Origin: Bacilli bacterium
Lineage (GTDB): Bacteria; Bacillota_I; Bacilli_A; Haloplasmatales; Haloplasmataceae
NCBI GenBank assembly: GCA_012513195.1
Contig: JAAZCR010000127.1
Coordinates: 1-7,252, forward strand
DNA length: 7,252 nt
Direction of reading: 5' to 3'
A program made the position numbers and the translations under genes. This document shows, in pieces, positions 1 through 5,598 of this stretch (position 1 is its first letter; each line of letters starts with the position of its first letter). The notes under the pieces are model-generated. The model was not told where the DNA came from. It saw only the letters and a program-made list of their open reading frames with translations, and did not search any database.

Positions 1-647
1 GTAATATACCCTGTACCATCTTCATAAGGATATTTGAAGTAATAAAGCGCACCTTCAACTTCCTTATGTTCAACTTCAATGTTTGATAAAGCGGTTTTCG
101 CTTCCACATCCCAGTTGATAATTCTTTCACCGCGGTAAATTAAACCTTTATTATAATAATCAACGAAAACTTTCGTTACCGCTTCGTTCAACCCTTCATC
201 TAAAGTGAAGCGTTCCCGCGAATAATCAAGGGATAATCCTAATTTAGCCCATTGAGCGCGGATAAAAGCGGCATACTCTTCTTTCCATTGCCAAGCTACT
301 TCAAGGAATTTTTCTCTACCAATATCATGACGGGAGATTCCTTGATTTCTTAATTTTTCATCAATCTTTGCTTGTGTCGCAATTCCAGCATGATCCATTC
401 CTGGCAGCCATAACACATCATAACCTTGCATCCGTTTTCTTCTAATGATGATGTCTTGAATGGTGGTATTCCAAGCATGCCCTAAATGAAGTTTTCCTGT
501 GACATTTGGTGGAGGGATAACAATGGTATAATGTGGTTTCCCAGAATCAACATGTGCTTTAAAATAACCTTTTTCTACCCATGTTTGATACTTACCTGTT
601 TCAACTTCTTTGTGATTGTACTTTGGTGCTAATTCCTTTCTTTTCAC
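1..647 (-). CDS. valS: Valine--tRNA ligase, N-terminal 215 residues (runs off window)
   Basis: Cytoplasmic class I aminoacyl-tRNA synthetase that charges tRNA-Val with valine. The visible part carries the family signature [14 protein letters not shown] at about residues 45-58, with the ATP-binding HIGH motif present as HLGH (54-57). It is followed by [13 protein letters not shown] (80-92), a stretch that is nearly invariant in ValS. The frame stays open to the window edge, and full-length ValS is about 880 residues, so most of the editing domain, KMSKS loop and anticodon-binding domain lie outside. Two in-frame GTG codons compete as start. The one at 656 touches the AAAGGAG Shine-Dalgarno, whereas the one at 647 lies 8 nt after it, so I chose 647, giving [10 protein letters not shown]. 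Expression is controlled by the T-box leader directly upstream. Its position after spoVID-ysxE matches Bacillus. Identity is secure. Confidence 0.97.
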   Translation of the reverse strand, partial: MKRKELAPKYNHKEVETGKYQTWVEKGYFKAHVDSGKPHYTIVIPPPNVTGKLHLGHAWNTTIQDIIIRRKRMQGYDVLWLPGMDHAGIATQAKIDEKLRNQGISRHDIGREKFLEVAWQWKEEYAAFIRAQWAKLGLSLDYSRERFTLDEGLNEAVTKVFVDYYNKGLIYRGERIINWDVEAKTALSNIEVEHKEVEGALYYFKYPYEDGTGYI

Positions 648-670
648 CGTTTTCACTCCTTTCTAAGTAA

Positions 671-700
671 TAAAAAAAGTCGTTCCTTAAAGGAACGACT
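671..700 (-). terminator. Intrinsic terminator of the valS T-box
   Basis: A 10-bp perfect stem AGTCGTTCCT/AGGAACGACT with a 3-nt loop is followed by seven T residues. Its 5' arm shares the TCCTT and GTCGT segments with the antiterminator, so the two structures exclude each other. Uncharged tRNA-Val binding the UGGU bulge would stabilise the antiterminator and let transcription reach valS. Confidence 0.92.
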
Positions 701-930
701 ATTTGTCGCGGTACCATCCTTCTTGAATCATTAATCAACCAAAAAGCATGATTAATAATTCCCCTCTTTACGATAACGGGCACATCCCGGGTATGATTAC
801 TATAAGTTCATCATACCAACTCCAAGGCGACCTTCGAAATATGGTTCTGAAACTTTCCACCAACCAGTTTCTCTCTATAAGAACCCGTATTTCTACTCTT
901 CCTCTTCATCGTTATTAAGTATCTCGCATT
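672..930 (-). promoter_or_regulatory. T-box riboswitch (tRNA-Val sensing) in the valS leader
   Basis: The leader reads uncharged tRNA-Val and decides between terminating and entering valS. Stem I is visible. GAAATA (893-888) pairs with TATTTC (841-836), and GGTTCT (885-880) pairs with AGAACC (848-843). The AGAGAG bulge is followed by an apical hairpin GAAACT/AGTTTC around the classic loop GGTTGGTGGAA (865-855). The specifier loop contains GTC at 831-829, a valine codon. A Stem II-type hairpin occupies 817-790, and Stem III is an AT-rich hairpin at about 761-728. The T-box core AAGGATGGTACCGCG is at 721-707. In the antiterminator, AAGGA (721-717) pairs with TCCTT (694-690) and GCGAC with GTCGT, leaving the canonical 7-nt bulge TGGTACC. 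The variable bulge base U fits an A discriminator before the CCA end, as expected for tRNA-Val. Confidence 0.95.
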
Positions 931-936
931 ACTAAT

Positions 937-964
937 ATTATACCAACTTTTTAAATTTCTGCAA
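937..964 (-). promoter_or_regulatory. Probable sigma-A promoter of valS
   Basis: A perfect -10 TATAAT (942-937) is preceded by TGG, making the extended -10 motif TGnTATAAT. The -35 candidate TTGCAG (964-959) is weak and 16 nt away. Predicted initiation near 930 lies just before the start of Stem I, which fits a T-box leader of about 280 nt. Another TATAAT at 976-971 lacks a well-placed -35. Confidence 0.65.
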
Positions 965-1016
965 CTATCTATTATATATATTTTATCATTATCAAAATTA
1001 TACATGAATCTATATG

Positions 1017-1054
1017 TAATAAAAATGACCTTGACAACTTAATCAAGGTCATTT
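1017..1054 (-). terminator. Terminator of the spoVID-ysxE transcript
   Basis: Inverted repeat AAATGACCTTGA (1023-1034) and TCAAGGTCATTT (1043-1054) gives a 12-bp stem with an 8-nt loop. Read on the minus strand it runs into TTTTTATTA. Read on the plus strand the stem is followed by CATCTCC with no T tract, so it is directional. It lies about 190 nt after the ysxE stop, so the operon would have a long 3' UTR, and it separates this operon from the valS promoter. Confidence 0.75.
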
Positions 1055-1077
1055 CATCTCCATTTACTTCTTTCCTT

Positions 1078-1086
1078 CATACAATA
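1078..1086 (+). promoter_or_regulatory. Sporulation-type -10 element (sigma-E or sigma-K like) before the small ORF
   Basis: CATACAATA matches the sigma-E -10 consensus (CATACANT) completely and also fits the sigma-K pattern CATAnnnTA. Predicted initiation near 1092 would leave a short leader with the Shine-Dalgarno at 1101-1107. I see no good sigma-E -35 at the required 13-15 nt spacing, so support is partial. A sigma-A alternative, TTTACT-N16-TATATT (1063-1090), is also possible. Confidence 0.4.
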
Positions 1087-1113
1087 TATTAGTAACACGG
1101 AAAGGAGTCACTT

Positions 1114-1266
1114 ATGCATCGTCGTAGGCTTAAATTATTTAACTGTTGTTTAGTATTATGTGTGTATCAATTCTTATTGATGGTATTCTTTTTTTCTTAT
1201 GTCAATTTTATTTTGTTTATTATTAATTTATGTGTTTTGTTACTGGTTGCCACTTTCCGCCGCTAA
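1114..1266 (+). CDS. Small hydrophobic membrane peptide, 50 aa, unrecognised
   Basis: I do not recognise this gene. The frame opens with ATG 6 nt after a perfect AAAGGAG Shine-Dalgarno (1101-1107) and runs 50 codons to TAA. The peptide starts MHRRRLKLFN, continues with about 36 strongly hydrophobic residues (Leu, Phe, Val, Ile, with four Cys: 11, 12, 16 and 40), and ends ATFRR. That layout suits a single long or hairpin membrane segment with the basic ends inside. A sporulation-like -10 precedes it, and it sits beside the spoVID-ysxE sporulation operon, so a small mother-cell membrane protein is possible by inference. Its last 27 nt overlap the 3' end of ysxE tail to tail, and the ysxE 3' UTR is antisense to all of it. 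A type I toxin-like peptide is an alternative. Poly-T DNA can create hydrophobic frames by chance; the ribosome site is the main argument that it is real. Confidence 0.55.
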   Translation: MHRRRLKLFNCCLVLCVYQFLLMVFFFSYVNFILFIINLCVLLLVATFRR

Positions 1267-2208
1267 TTTCATTTCCTCGTATTTCTGATACAAATCAATC
1301 GCTTTTTCCGCTACATGTAAACTATGAACAAGGGAGTTAATTGATTCATATTGATTATTTTTGCTTAAGAAAGTGATATCGATATTTCGTAAAACATAGT
1401 ATAAAACATTAAAGATGAAATAATAAAATTCAAAACTACTTACTTCATCAATCGTGATTAAGTTTAACCAATCTATATTATACTCACTATAATCGATAAA
1501 GAGTTTCACATAATCATGAACTTTAAAACCTATGGTGCTATAATCAAAACTAATTAAGTAATTTTGTTCATTCGTCACCACAAAATGATCGATACTAGGA
1601 TTGTTGTGGATTATACAATAATCGTAGAGTTTAAGTTCTTCAAGTAAGGTTTCGATTTGCGATTGTAGGCGTATTAAAATGTTTTTAATATACAATATTT
1701 CATTATATTTCGTTAGATAGGTCCAATCAAAAAGGGAGCGATACTTTTTATTTTCACATTCAACAATAAACAAATCGAGTAGTTGAAACCTACTTTCTAG
1801 GCGTTTCAACTTCTTTTTATATAAACGATTAAATTGATCCTTATCAAAATGTTTCTTAATAATCGTCTTCTTATGGAGCTTATGAAGCAAATCGATATAA
1901 TCCATTAATTTCTTATCTAACGGATAATCGATATCTTCATAATAGCGCGTTAAGTAATACGCATCATTTTCATGCATCATGAAAAGATGATTATTAACAG
2001 TTAAGAGAGGCATAATAAAATTAGTAAATTTTTGGGAAAGGAGAAAATAATAAATATTATAAACGCCTCGATTTTTTACTTTCTTTAAGATATACACTTG
2101 ATTATCATTGGTGATGATTTTATAAGTATCATTAATAGGAACTACATCTTTAACTGCTAAGCTATAATTCTTAACCACACTATTAATTAATTCATTTAAG
2201 TTATTCAT
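1240..2208 (-). CDS. ysxE: YsxE-like spore coat protein, CotS/aminoglycoside-phosphotransferase fold, probable pseudokinase
   Basis: The 322-residue protein has the layout of the CotS/YsxE spore coat family, which adopts the aminoglycoside/choline kinase fold. An N-lobe strand with a lysine (YILKKV, 39-44) is followed by an acidic Tyr-rich stretch, a Lys-rich helical part (about 120-190), the catalytic-loop equivalent HNNPSIDH (201-208), and ISFDYS (219-224) in place of IDFDYA. The catalytic Asp (HxD), the metal-binding Asn and the DFG-type Asp are replaced by Asn203, His208 and Ser220, so phosphotransfer looks unlikely and a structural coat role is inferred. The assignment rests on these motifs and on its position directly after spoVID and before valS, as in B. 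subtilis. The start overlaps the spoVID stop by 8 nt (ATGAATAA) and has only a weak ribosome site, which suggests translational coupling. It is expressed with spoVID from the sigma-E promoter. Confidence 0.83.
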   Translation of the reverse strand: MNNLNELINSVVKNYSLAVKDVVPINDTYKIITNDNQVYILKKVKNRGVYNIYYFLLSQKFTNFIMPLLTVNNHLFMMHENDAYYLTRYYEDIDYPLDKKLMDYIDLLHKLHKKTIIKKHFDKDQFNRLYKKKLKRLESRFQLLDLFIVECENKKYRSLFDWTYLTKYNEILYIKNILIRLQSQIETLLEELKLYDYCIIHNNPSIDHFVVTNEQNYLISFDYSTIGFKVHDYVKLFIDYSEYNIDWLNLITIDEVSSFEFYYFIFNVLYYVLRNIDITFLSKNNQYESINSLVHSLHVAEKAIDLYQKYEEMKLAAESGNQ

Positions 2209-2974
2209 GTTCGATCTTTAAGATAATTTTGTTACTTCCAAATTCATGTTCTTTAACTAATAACTTACGAGAAAGGTTTCGCTTAAATAAACAATCATCA
2301 ATGGTTTCCCCGTCCTCAAGGGTAATTATTTTATATATGGTAAATTTATCTTTCTCTTTGGGAATAAATCCAGGATTAAACTCTGTTTTCGCTTGTTTAA
2401 CTTCCATTTTTACAATATTATCATCTAAATAATCATTATCTTCTCCCTCAATGAAATCAACCTTATTTTCGTAAACATCGTAGTCATTGTTTGTGTCATG
2501 ATTATCTCCATCATCATTATTATCGTAATTATCATTGTCTACTATAACACTATCATCTCTCGTTTCAGGATGTAAAACATTTTCTAAATTCTCATCCACT
2601 TGTTTTTGGAGTTCTTCATAATCTTCATCTCTAATGATATCCGCTTCCACCACTTCTTCAGGCTCTTCATTTAGGATAACCTCTAAATCAAACTTAACTT
2701 CTACACCTTTCCCAGGTAGTAAGTTATAAATGAAATTCGCAATATTAACTTCAGGATTAATCTTTTCATCATCAATTAAAAACTCCATCGGGATCTCATG
2801 GGTAAACTCCATCACATCATCACAATTATCTTGCAGATAATCTCCTGAAATGATGATGTTTCCCGCTAAATTCTTCTTGTCATAACTAATATTATCCGTG
2901 CTTATACCAATTATCTCTAATGTTTTTATGTTTGGCAGATTAATGGTATCCTCACAAGGCAATGTGTATCTCAT
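2201..2974 (-). CDS. spoVID: SpoVID-like spore coat morphogenetic protein, short form
   Basis: SpoVID governs coat encasement around the forespore in the mother cell. This 257-residue protein has an N-terminal all-beta-looking domain (about 1-105: GNIIISGDYL, IPMEFLIDDE, VEVKFDLEVIL) resembling the SpoVID N-terminus. An acidic linker follows, including a run very rich in Asp and Asn (about 139-189). The C-terminal 45 residues (KIITLEDGETIDD to KIILKI) look like a divergent LysM, the domain that ends B. subtilis SpoVID. The Bacillus protein is about 575 residues, so the linker here is greatly shortened. A TTG at 3001 is in frame, but GGGAGG (2982-2987) lies 7 nt before ATG 2974, which I take as start. 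Synteny with ysxE and valS and the sigma-E promoter support the call; sequence similarity alone would be modest. Confidence 0.8.
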   Translation of the reverse strand: MRYTLPCEDTINLPNIKTLEIIGISTDNISYDKKNLAGNIIISGDYLQDNCDDVMEFTHEIPMEFLIDDEKINPEVNIANFIYNLLPGKGVEVKFDLEVILNEEPEEVVEADIIRDEDYEELQKQVDENLENVLHPETRDDSVIVDNDNYDNNDDGDNHDTNNDYDVYENKVDFIEGEDNDYLDDNIVKMEVKQAKTEFNPGFIPKEKDKFTIYKIITLEDGETIDDCLFKRNLSRKLLVKEHEFGSNKIILKIEHE

Positions 2975-3004
2975 ATTTTTTCCTCCCTTTCTTTTTATCA
3001 ATAT

Positions 3005-3033
3005 AATGTATGAGATAAAGGTAGAAATTATGC
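3005..3033 (-). promoter_or_regulatory. Sigma-E promoter of spoVID-ysxE
   Basis: The -35 GCATAAT (3033-3027) matches six of seven positions of the sigma-E consensus KMATATT. After a 14-nt spacer comes CATACATT (3012-3005), matching all eight positions of CATACAHT. Initiation would be near 2998, about 25 nt before the spoVID start codon. This fits the known mother-cell expression of spoVID in Bacillus. No sigma-A promoter is evident in the gap. Confidence 0.78.
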
Positions 3034-3060
3034 TTAAGGATAAAAATAAGAAGAAGATTA

Positions 3061-3069
3061 TGGTATAAT
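3061..3069 (+). promoter_or_regulatory. Extended -10 promoter of rsmF-like gene
   Basis: TGGTATAAT is a perfect extended -10 (TGnTATAAT). The -35 region (TAAAAA, 3041-3046) is poor, as is common for extended -10 promoters. Initiation near 3076 would give a leader of about 20 nt containing the GAGGTG ribosome site. It diverges from the sigma-E promoter of spoVID, with only about 27 nt between the two elements. Confidence 0.55.
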
Positions 3070-3095
3070 TTACCTAGATATGTGAGGTGCAGATT

Positions 3096-4454
3096 ATGAA
3101 ACTACCAAAAGAGTTTATCAGTCGTTATCAAGAAATCTTTCAAGATGATTTTCAGGCATTTATCAATGGTTTTAACCTACCGCGTAGTTACGGTTTACGC
3201 ATAAATCCTTTTAAATGTCCAGATATTACGACTAATCCCTATTTATCTTCGATTTTAAGACCAAATCCTCTCGTAGAAGATGGATATTATTATGATGAAA
3301 ATGTTAAGCCTGGATTACATCCATATCATTTTGCGGGAGTTTATTATATTCAAGACCCTAGTGCGATGATGGTTGTTGAAAACGCGGATATTAAACCAGG
3401 AGAAATTGTTTTTGATATGTGTGGTGCTCCTGGTGGCAAGTCCACCCATATCTTAAGTAAACTACAAGACCAAGGTTTACTTATCACCAATGACATCCTC
3501 CCTAAACGCGCCAAAGTTCTTTCCGAAAACATTGAACGTTGGGGCAGAACTAATGCGATTGTGATTAGTGCAGATCCCACAAAACTACCAGAGGAGTTTT
3601 ATGGTTACTTCGATAAAGTTATCGTAGATGCTCCTTGTAGCGGCGAAGGAATGTTCAGAAAAGATTTAGAAGTTATGGAAAAGTGGAGTGTAAAAAAAAT
3701 TCAATCCTGTGCCTTGGTGCAACATTCACTCTTAGATGCAGCCTATAAGTTAGTTAAGGAAAATGGCATCATCATCTACTCTACTTGTACCTTCGCACCT
3801 GAAGAAAATGAAGAAGTCATTAAATCCTTTTTAGAGAAATATCCCGATGTAGAACTCCTACCTACTATTAAAGGTTATGGTATTCAAGATGGTCTAGGTG
3901 AGTTTAAAATGTGTAGTAGATTTTACTTCCACCATTTTAATGGTGAAGGTCATTTCATCGCAAAACTTCGCAAAACTTCACCAACTCCTTCTTACCGAAA
4001 AACAAAGAGTAAATCACTTAAATCCATTACGAAAGAACAACAAGCATTATTAAATGAGTTTATTGATAAGTACTTAGTCAATTTTGAAATAAAGTATCCC
4101 ATCTATGAATTTAACAACCATCTCTATACATTAGCATATGACGGACAAGTACCTAATCTTGATGGCATCAATATCTTGAGATATGGTCTACATCTCGGTG
4201 AAGTAAAAAAAGAGCGTTTTGAACCAAGCCATGCCCTTGCCTTACACTTAAATAAGGAACAAGTGAAATATCATGTTGATTTTCCGCATGATAGTACAGA
4301 AGTCCGTCTATATTTAAAAGGTGAAACGATTACCTATCCAGGCAATAATCATTTCACCTTAATAACTGTCGATGGCTTCTCTCTTGGTTGGGCTAAGCAT
4401 GTCGATTCTATGCTTAAAAATTATTATCCCAAAGGGTTACGCATCGTCCTTTAA
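3096..4454 (+). CDS. rsmF: RsmF/YebU-type 16S rRNA (cytosine-C5) methyltransferase
   Basis: SAM-dependent RNA m5C methyltransferase of the NOL1/NOP2/Sun family, 452 residues, acting on the small-subunit rRNA. Motifs appear in order: QDPSAM (86-91), SAM-binding DMCGAPGGK (107-115), DAPCSGEGMF (178-187) with the product-release Cys181, and STCTFAPEENE (229-239) with the catalytic Cys231. The C-terminal part (about 315-452) has the RsmF-specific and PUA-like layout, including YGLHLGEVKKERFEPSHALAL, which separates it from RsmB/Sun. Members in Enterococcus and Thermus methylate cytosines around position 1400-1407 of 16S rRNA; the exact target here is inferred, not shown. An in-frame GTG at 3087 lies inside the GAGGTG ribosome site, so ATG 3096, 6 nt after it, is the likely start. 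It is a single-gene unit divergent from spoVID. Confidence 0.93.
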   Translation: MKLPKEFISRYQEIFQDDFQAFINGFNLPRSYGLRINPFKCPDITTNPYLSSILRPNPLVEDGYYYDENVKPGLHPYHFAGVYYIQDPSAMMVVENADIKPGEIVFDMCGAPGGKSTHILSKLQDQGLLITNDILPKRAKVLSENIERWGRTNAIVISADPTKLPEEFYGYFDKVIVDAPCSGEGMFRKDLEVMEKWSVKKIQSCALVQHSLLDAAYKLVKENGIIIYSTCTFAPEENEEVIKSFLEKYPDVELLPTIKGYGIQDGLGEFKMCSRFYFHHFNGEGHFIAKLRKTSPTPSYRKTKSKSLKSITKEQQALLNEFIDKYLVNFEIKYPIYEFNNHLYTLAYDGQVPNLDGINILRYGLHLGEVKKERFEPSHALALHLNKEQVKYHVDFPHDSTEVRLYLKGETITYPGNNHFTLITVDGFSLGWAKHVDSMLKNYYPKGLRIVL

Positions 4455-4700
4455 AATACGGAGAGTCTCTGATTTAAACTAGTGATAGAAGCGATGTCAA
4501 GCACTTTTTCGATTCCTTTCATGATTATCTATTACTAGGAACATTAACTTCTCTATTAAACATTAAATTACGACTTTGATAATCATTTGTCTATGGACTG
4601 GAAAAAGTGATAAGTTTATAGAAGAGTATAAAAGGAAATCTTTCTCCCACAAAAAAATTTTATGTGCAAAATCATTATAATTATTCAGTCACAAGAAAAG
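4455..4700. other. Intergenic stretch without intact gene; possible decayed ORF
   Basis: The stretch lies between convergent rsmF and the acyltransferase gene. No start codon with a ribosome site opens a credible gene. One plus-strand frame reads 34 sense codons between stops (about 4474-4575, including DVKHFFDSFHDYLLLGTL). After two stops it continues in the same frame as FVYGLEKVISL, a stop, and KSIKEIFLPQKNFMCKI. This could be a worn-down coding remnant, but I do not recognise a family and chance is a real alternative. An interrupted palindrome is listed separately. No terminator directly follows rsmF. Confidence 0.35.
4502..4609. repeat. Nested interrupted inverted repeat
   Basis: CACTTTTTC (4502-4510) pairs with GAAAAAGTG (4601-4609), and inside it ATGATTATC (4521-4529) pairs with GATAATCAT (4578-4586). 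Both arms are perfect 9-mers in the right order to form one stem with an internal loop. The 48-nt centre holds two direct copies of AACATTAA (4540-4547, 4559-4566). There is no adjoining T tract, so it is not an obvious terminator. Function unknown; it could be an RNA structure or a decayed mobile-element end. Confidence 0.5.
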
Positions 4701-4793
4701 AAACCCCTCTATTTGATATGATTTCCTTCTAGTAAATAACATTTTGTTTATGTTATCTAAAAGCTAGAAGCAAATTCATAATAGAGGGGTTTT
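4701..4793. terminator. Long 92-nt hairpin, probable bidirectional terminator for rsmF and plsC
   Basis: The outer stem is perfect over 13 bp: AAACCCCTCTATT (4701-4713) with AATAGAGGGGTTT (4780-4792). After a 4-nt bulge (4714-4717), 4718-4732 pairs with 4764-4779 with one mismatch and one bulge, including CTTCTAG/CTAGAAG. The tip is ATAACAT/ATGTTAT (4736-4742, 4750-4756) with a 7-nt loop. T-rich runs follow GGGG on both strands (TTTTATT on plus, TTTCTTTTCTT on minus), so it can stop transcripts from both convergent genes. It is much longer than a normal terminator, so a hairpin-type mobile element (MITE) is an alternative origin. Confidence 0.7.
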
Positions 4794-4794
4794 A

Positions 4795-5598
4795 TTAATC
4801 ATAGATAATTTTGGATTCAACAATGTTTTGAACTAGTTCGGCGATTTCCGTCGTTTTTAAATCTTTATACTTTTCATAAGGAATACTTTCGTGAATATAG
4901 ACATCCACAATCGTCGCTTTAAAGGGAAAATTCTTTCTAACTTTATAAGTATTATTGACCGTTATGGGAAGAATATCAACCTTCGTCTTTAAAGCTAATT
5001 TAAAAGAACCTGGTTTAAAGGCGTTCATTTCCGCTTTAAAAGATCGCGTTCCTTCTGGGAATAAAACGATACTTTCCTTATTATTCAACATCTGTTCTAC
5101 TTCTTGCATCACACCAATTTGTTCTCTTAAATTATCACGATTTAAAAAGACTGAACCAGTCAATGCCATCCAATCTTTCACAAGAGGTAGTTTCGAAATA
5201 GCTGCCTTTGCCACATAGGCGACTGGTTGTTTAAACACATCAAGAAGAACTGTCACATCATTGTTACTTTGATGATTGGGGGTAATGAGGTAGGTTTTAT
5301 TAGGGTCGTAATTTTCTAGATTATGCACACGTATATGAATACGCATAAATTTATTGACTGTTTTTAAATATTTATTGATCTTTAAAAAAATCTTTTCCCG
5401 TGAAATATTCTTGCCTCGTTTATGTTGATAAACTAAATATTTGCCTTGGATAAAAACTGTTACTAAATGAAACAATATCACCATTATCGTCGATATAAGT
5501 AAAGCAAGGATTACTTCTAAAAAGGTAAAAGGCTTTGTCACATATAAATATATAAACGTTAGAATAAGAACATAGGGAAAAATATAAATCCGATTCAT
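4795..5598 (-). CDS. plsC: PlsC-like 1-acyl-sn-glycerol-3-phosphate acyltransferase
   Basis: Membrane-bound acyltransferase of the LPLAT family, expected to acylate lysophosphatidic acid to phosphatidic acid in phospholipid synthesis. The 267-residue protein starts with two hydrophobic segments (about 5-20 and 27-51). The catalytic HX4D motif is NHQSNNDV (His109, Asp114). Block II is YVAKAAISKLPLVKDWM followed by FLNRDN (about 128-156), the substrate-binding FPEGTRS is at 180-186, FKPGSFKLAL follows, and the last block is VDILPITV. All blocks expected of an active enzyme are present. Its ATG overlaps the folA stop in ATGA, with GAAGGGG just upstream, so it is third gene of the thyA-folA operon and probably translationally coupled. 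Exact acyl acceptor is inferred from the family. The stop codon abuts the T tract of the long hairpin. Confidence 0.92.
   Translation of the reverse strand: MNRIYIFPYVLILTFIYLYVTKPFTFLEVILALLISTIMVILFHLVTVFIQGKYLVYQHKRGKNISREKIFLKINKYLKTVNKFMRIHIRVHNLENYDPNKTYLITPNHQSNNDVTVLLDVFKQPVAYVAKAAISKLPLVKDWMALTGSVFLNRDNLREQIGVMQEVEQMLNNKESIVLFPEGTRSFKAEMNAFKPGSFKLALKTKVDILPITVNNTYKVRKNFPFKATIVDVYIHESIPYEKYKDLKTTEIAELVQNIVESKIIYD

Noticed and set aside
811..1005. Minus-strand reading frames inside the valS leader (also 601-783)
   Set aside because: They lie in the T-box RNA or run through its terminator into valS in another frame, with no ribosome site of their own.
1031..1036. Perfect TTGACA on the plus strand upstream of the small ORF
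   Set aside because: It falls in the stem and loop of the ysxE terminator and has no -10 at 16-18 nt; probably coincidence.
2229..2432. 67-codon plus-strand frame inside spoVID
   Set aside because: A shadow of the coding strand without ribosome site or promoter. The plus-strand frames at 4955-5218 and 5740-6003 and the minus-strand frame at 3350-3580 are rejected for the same reason.
2460..2545. Simple-sequence tract rich in ATTATC/ATCATT as a tandem repeat or CRISPR-like array
   Set aside because: It encodes the Asp/Asn-rich linker of SpoVID; units are irregular and there are no spacers.
4480..4501. TTGACA-N17-TTAAAT on the minus strand, an antisense promoter into rsmF
   Set aside because: The -10 matches only four of six positions and nothing downstream on that strand needs a promoter.
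5595..5598. Possible Mollicutes code with UGA as Trp
   Set aside because: folA stops at UGA in a normal ATGA overlap, and the tryptophans I checked in the other genes are UGG.
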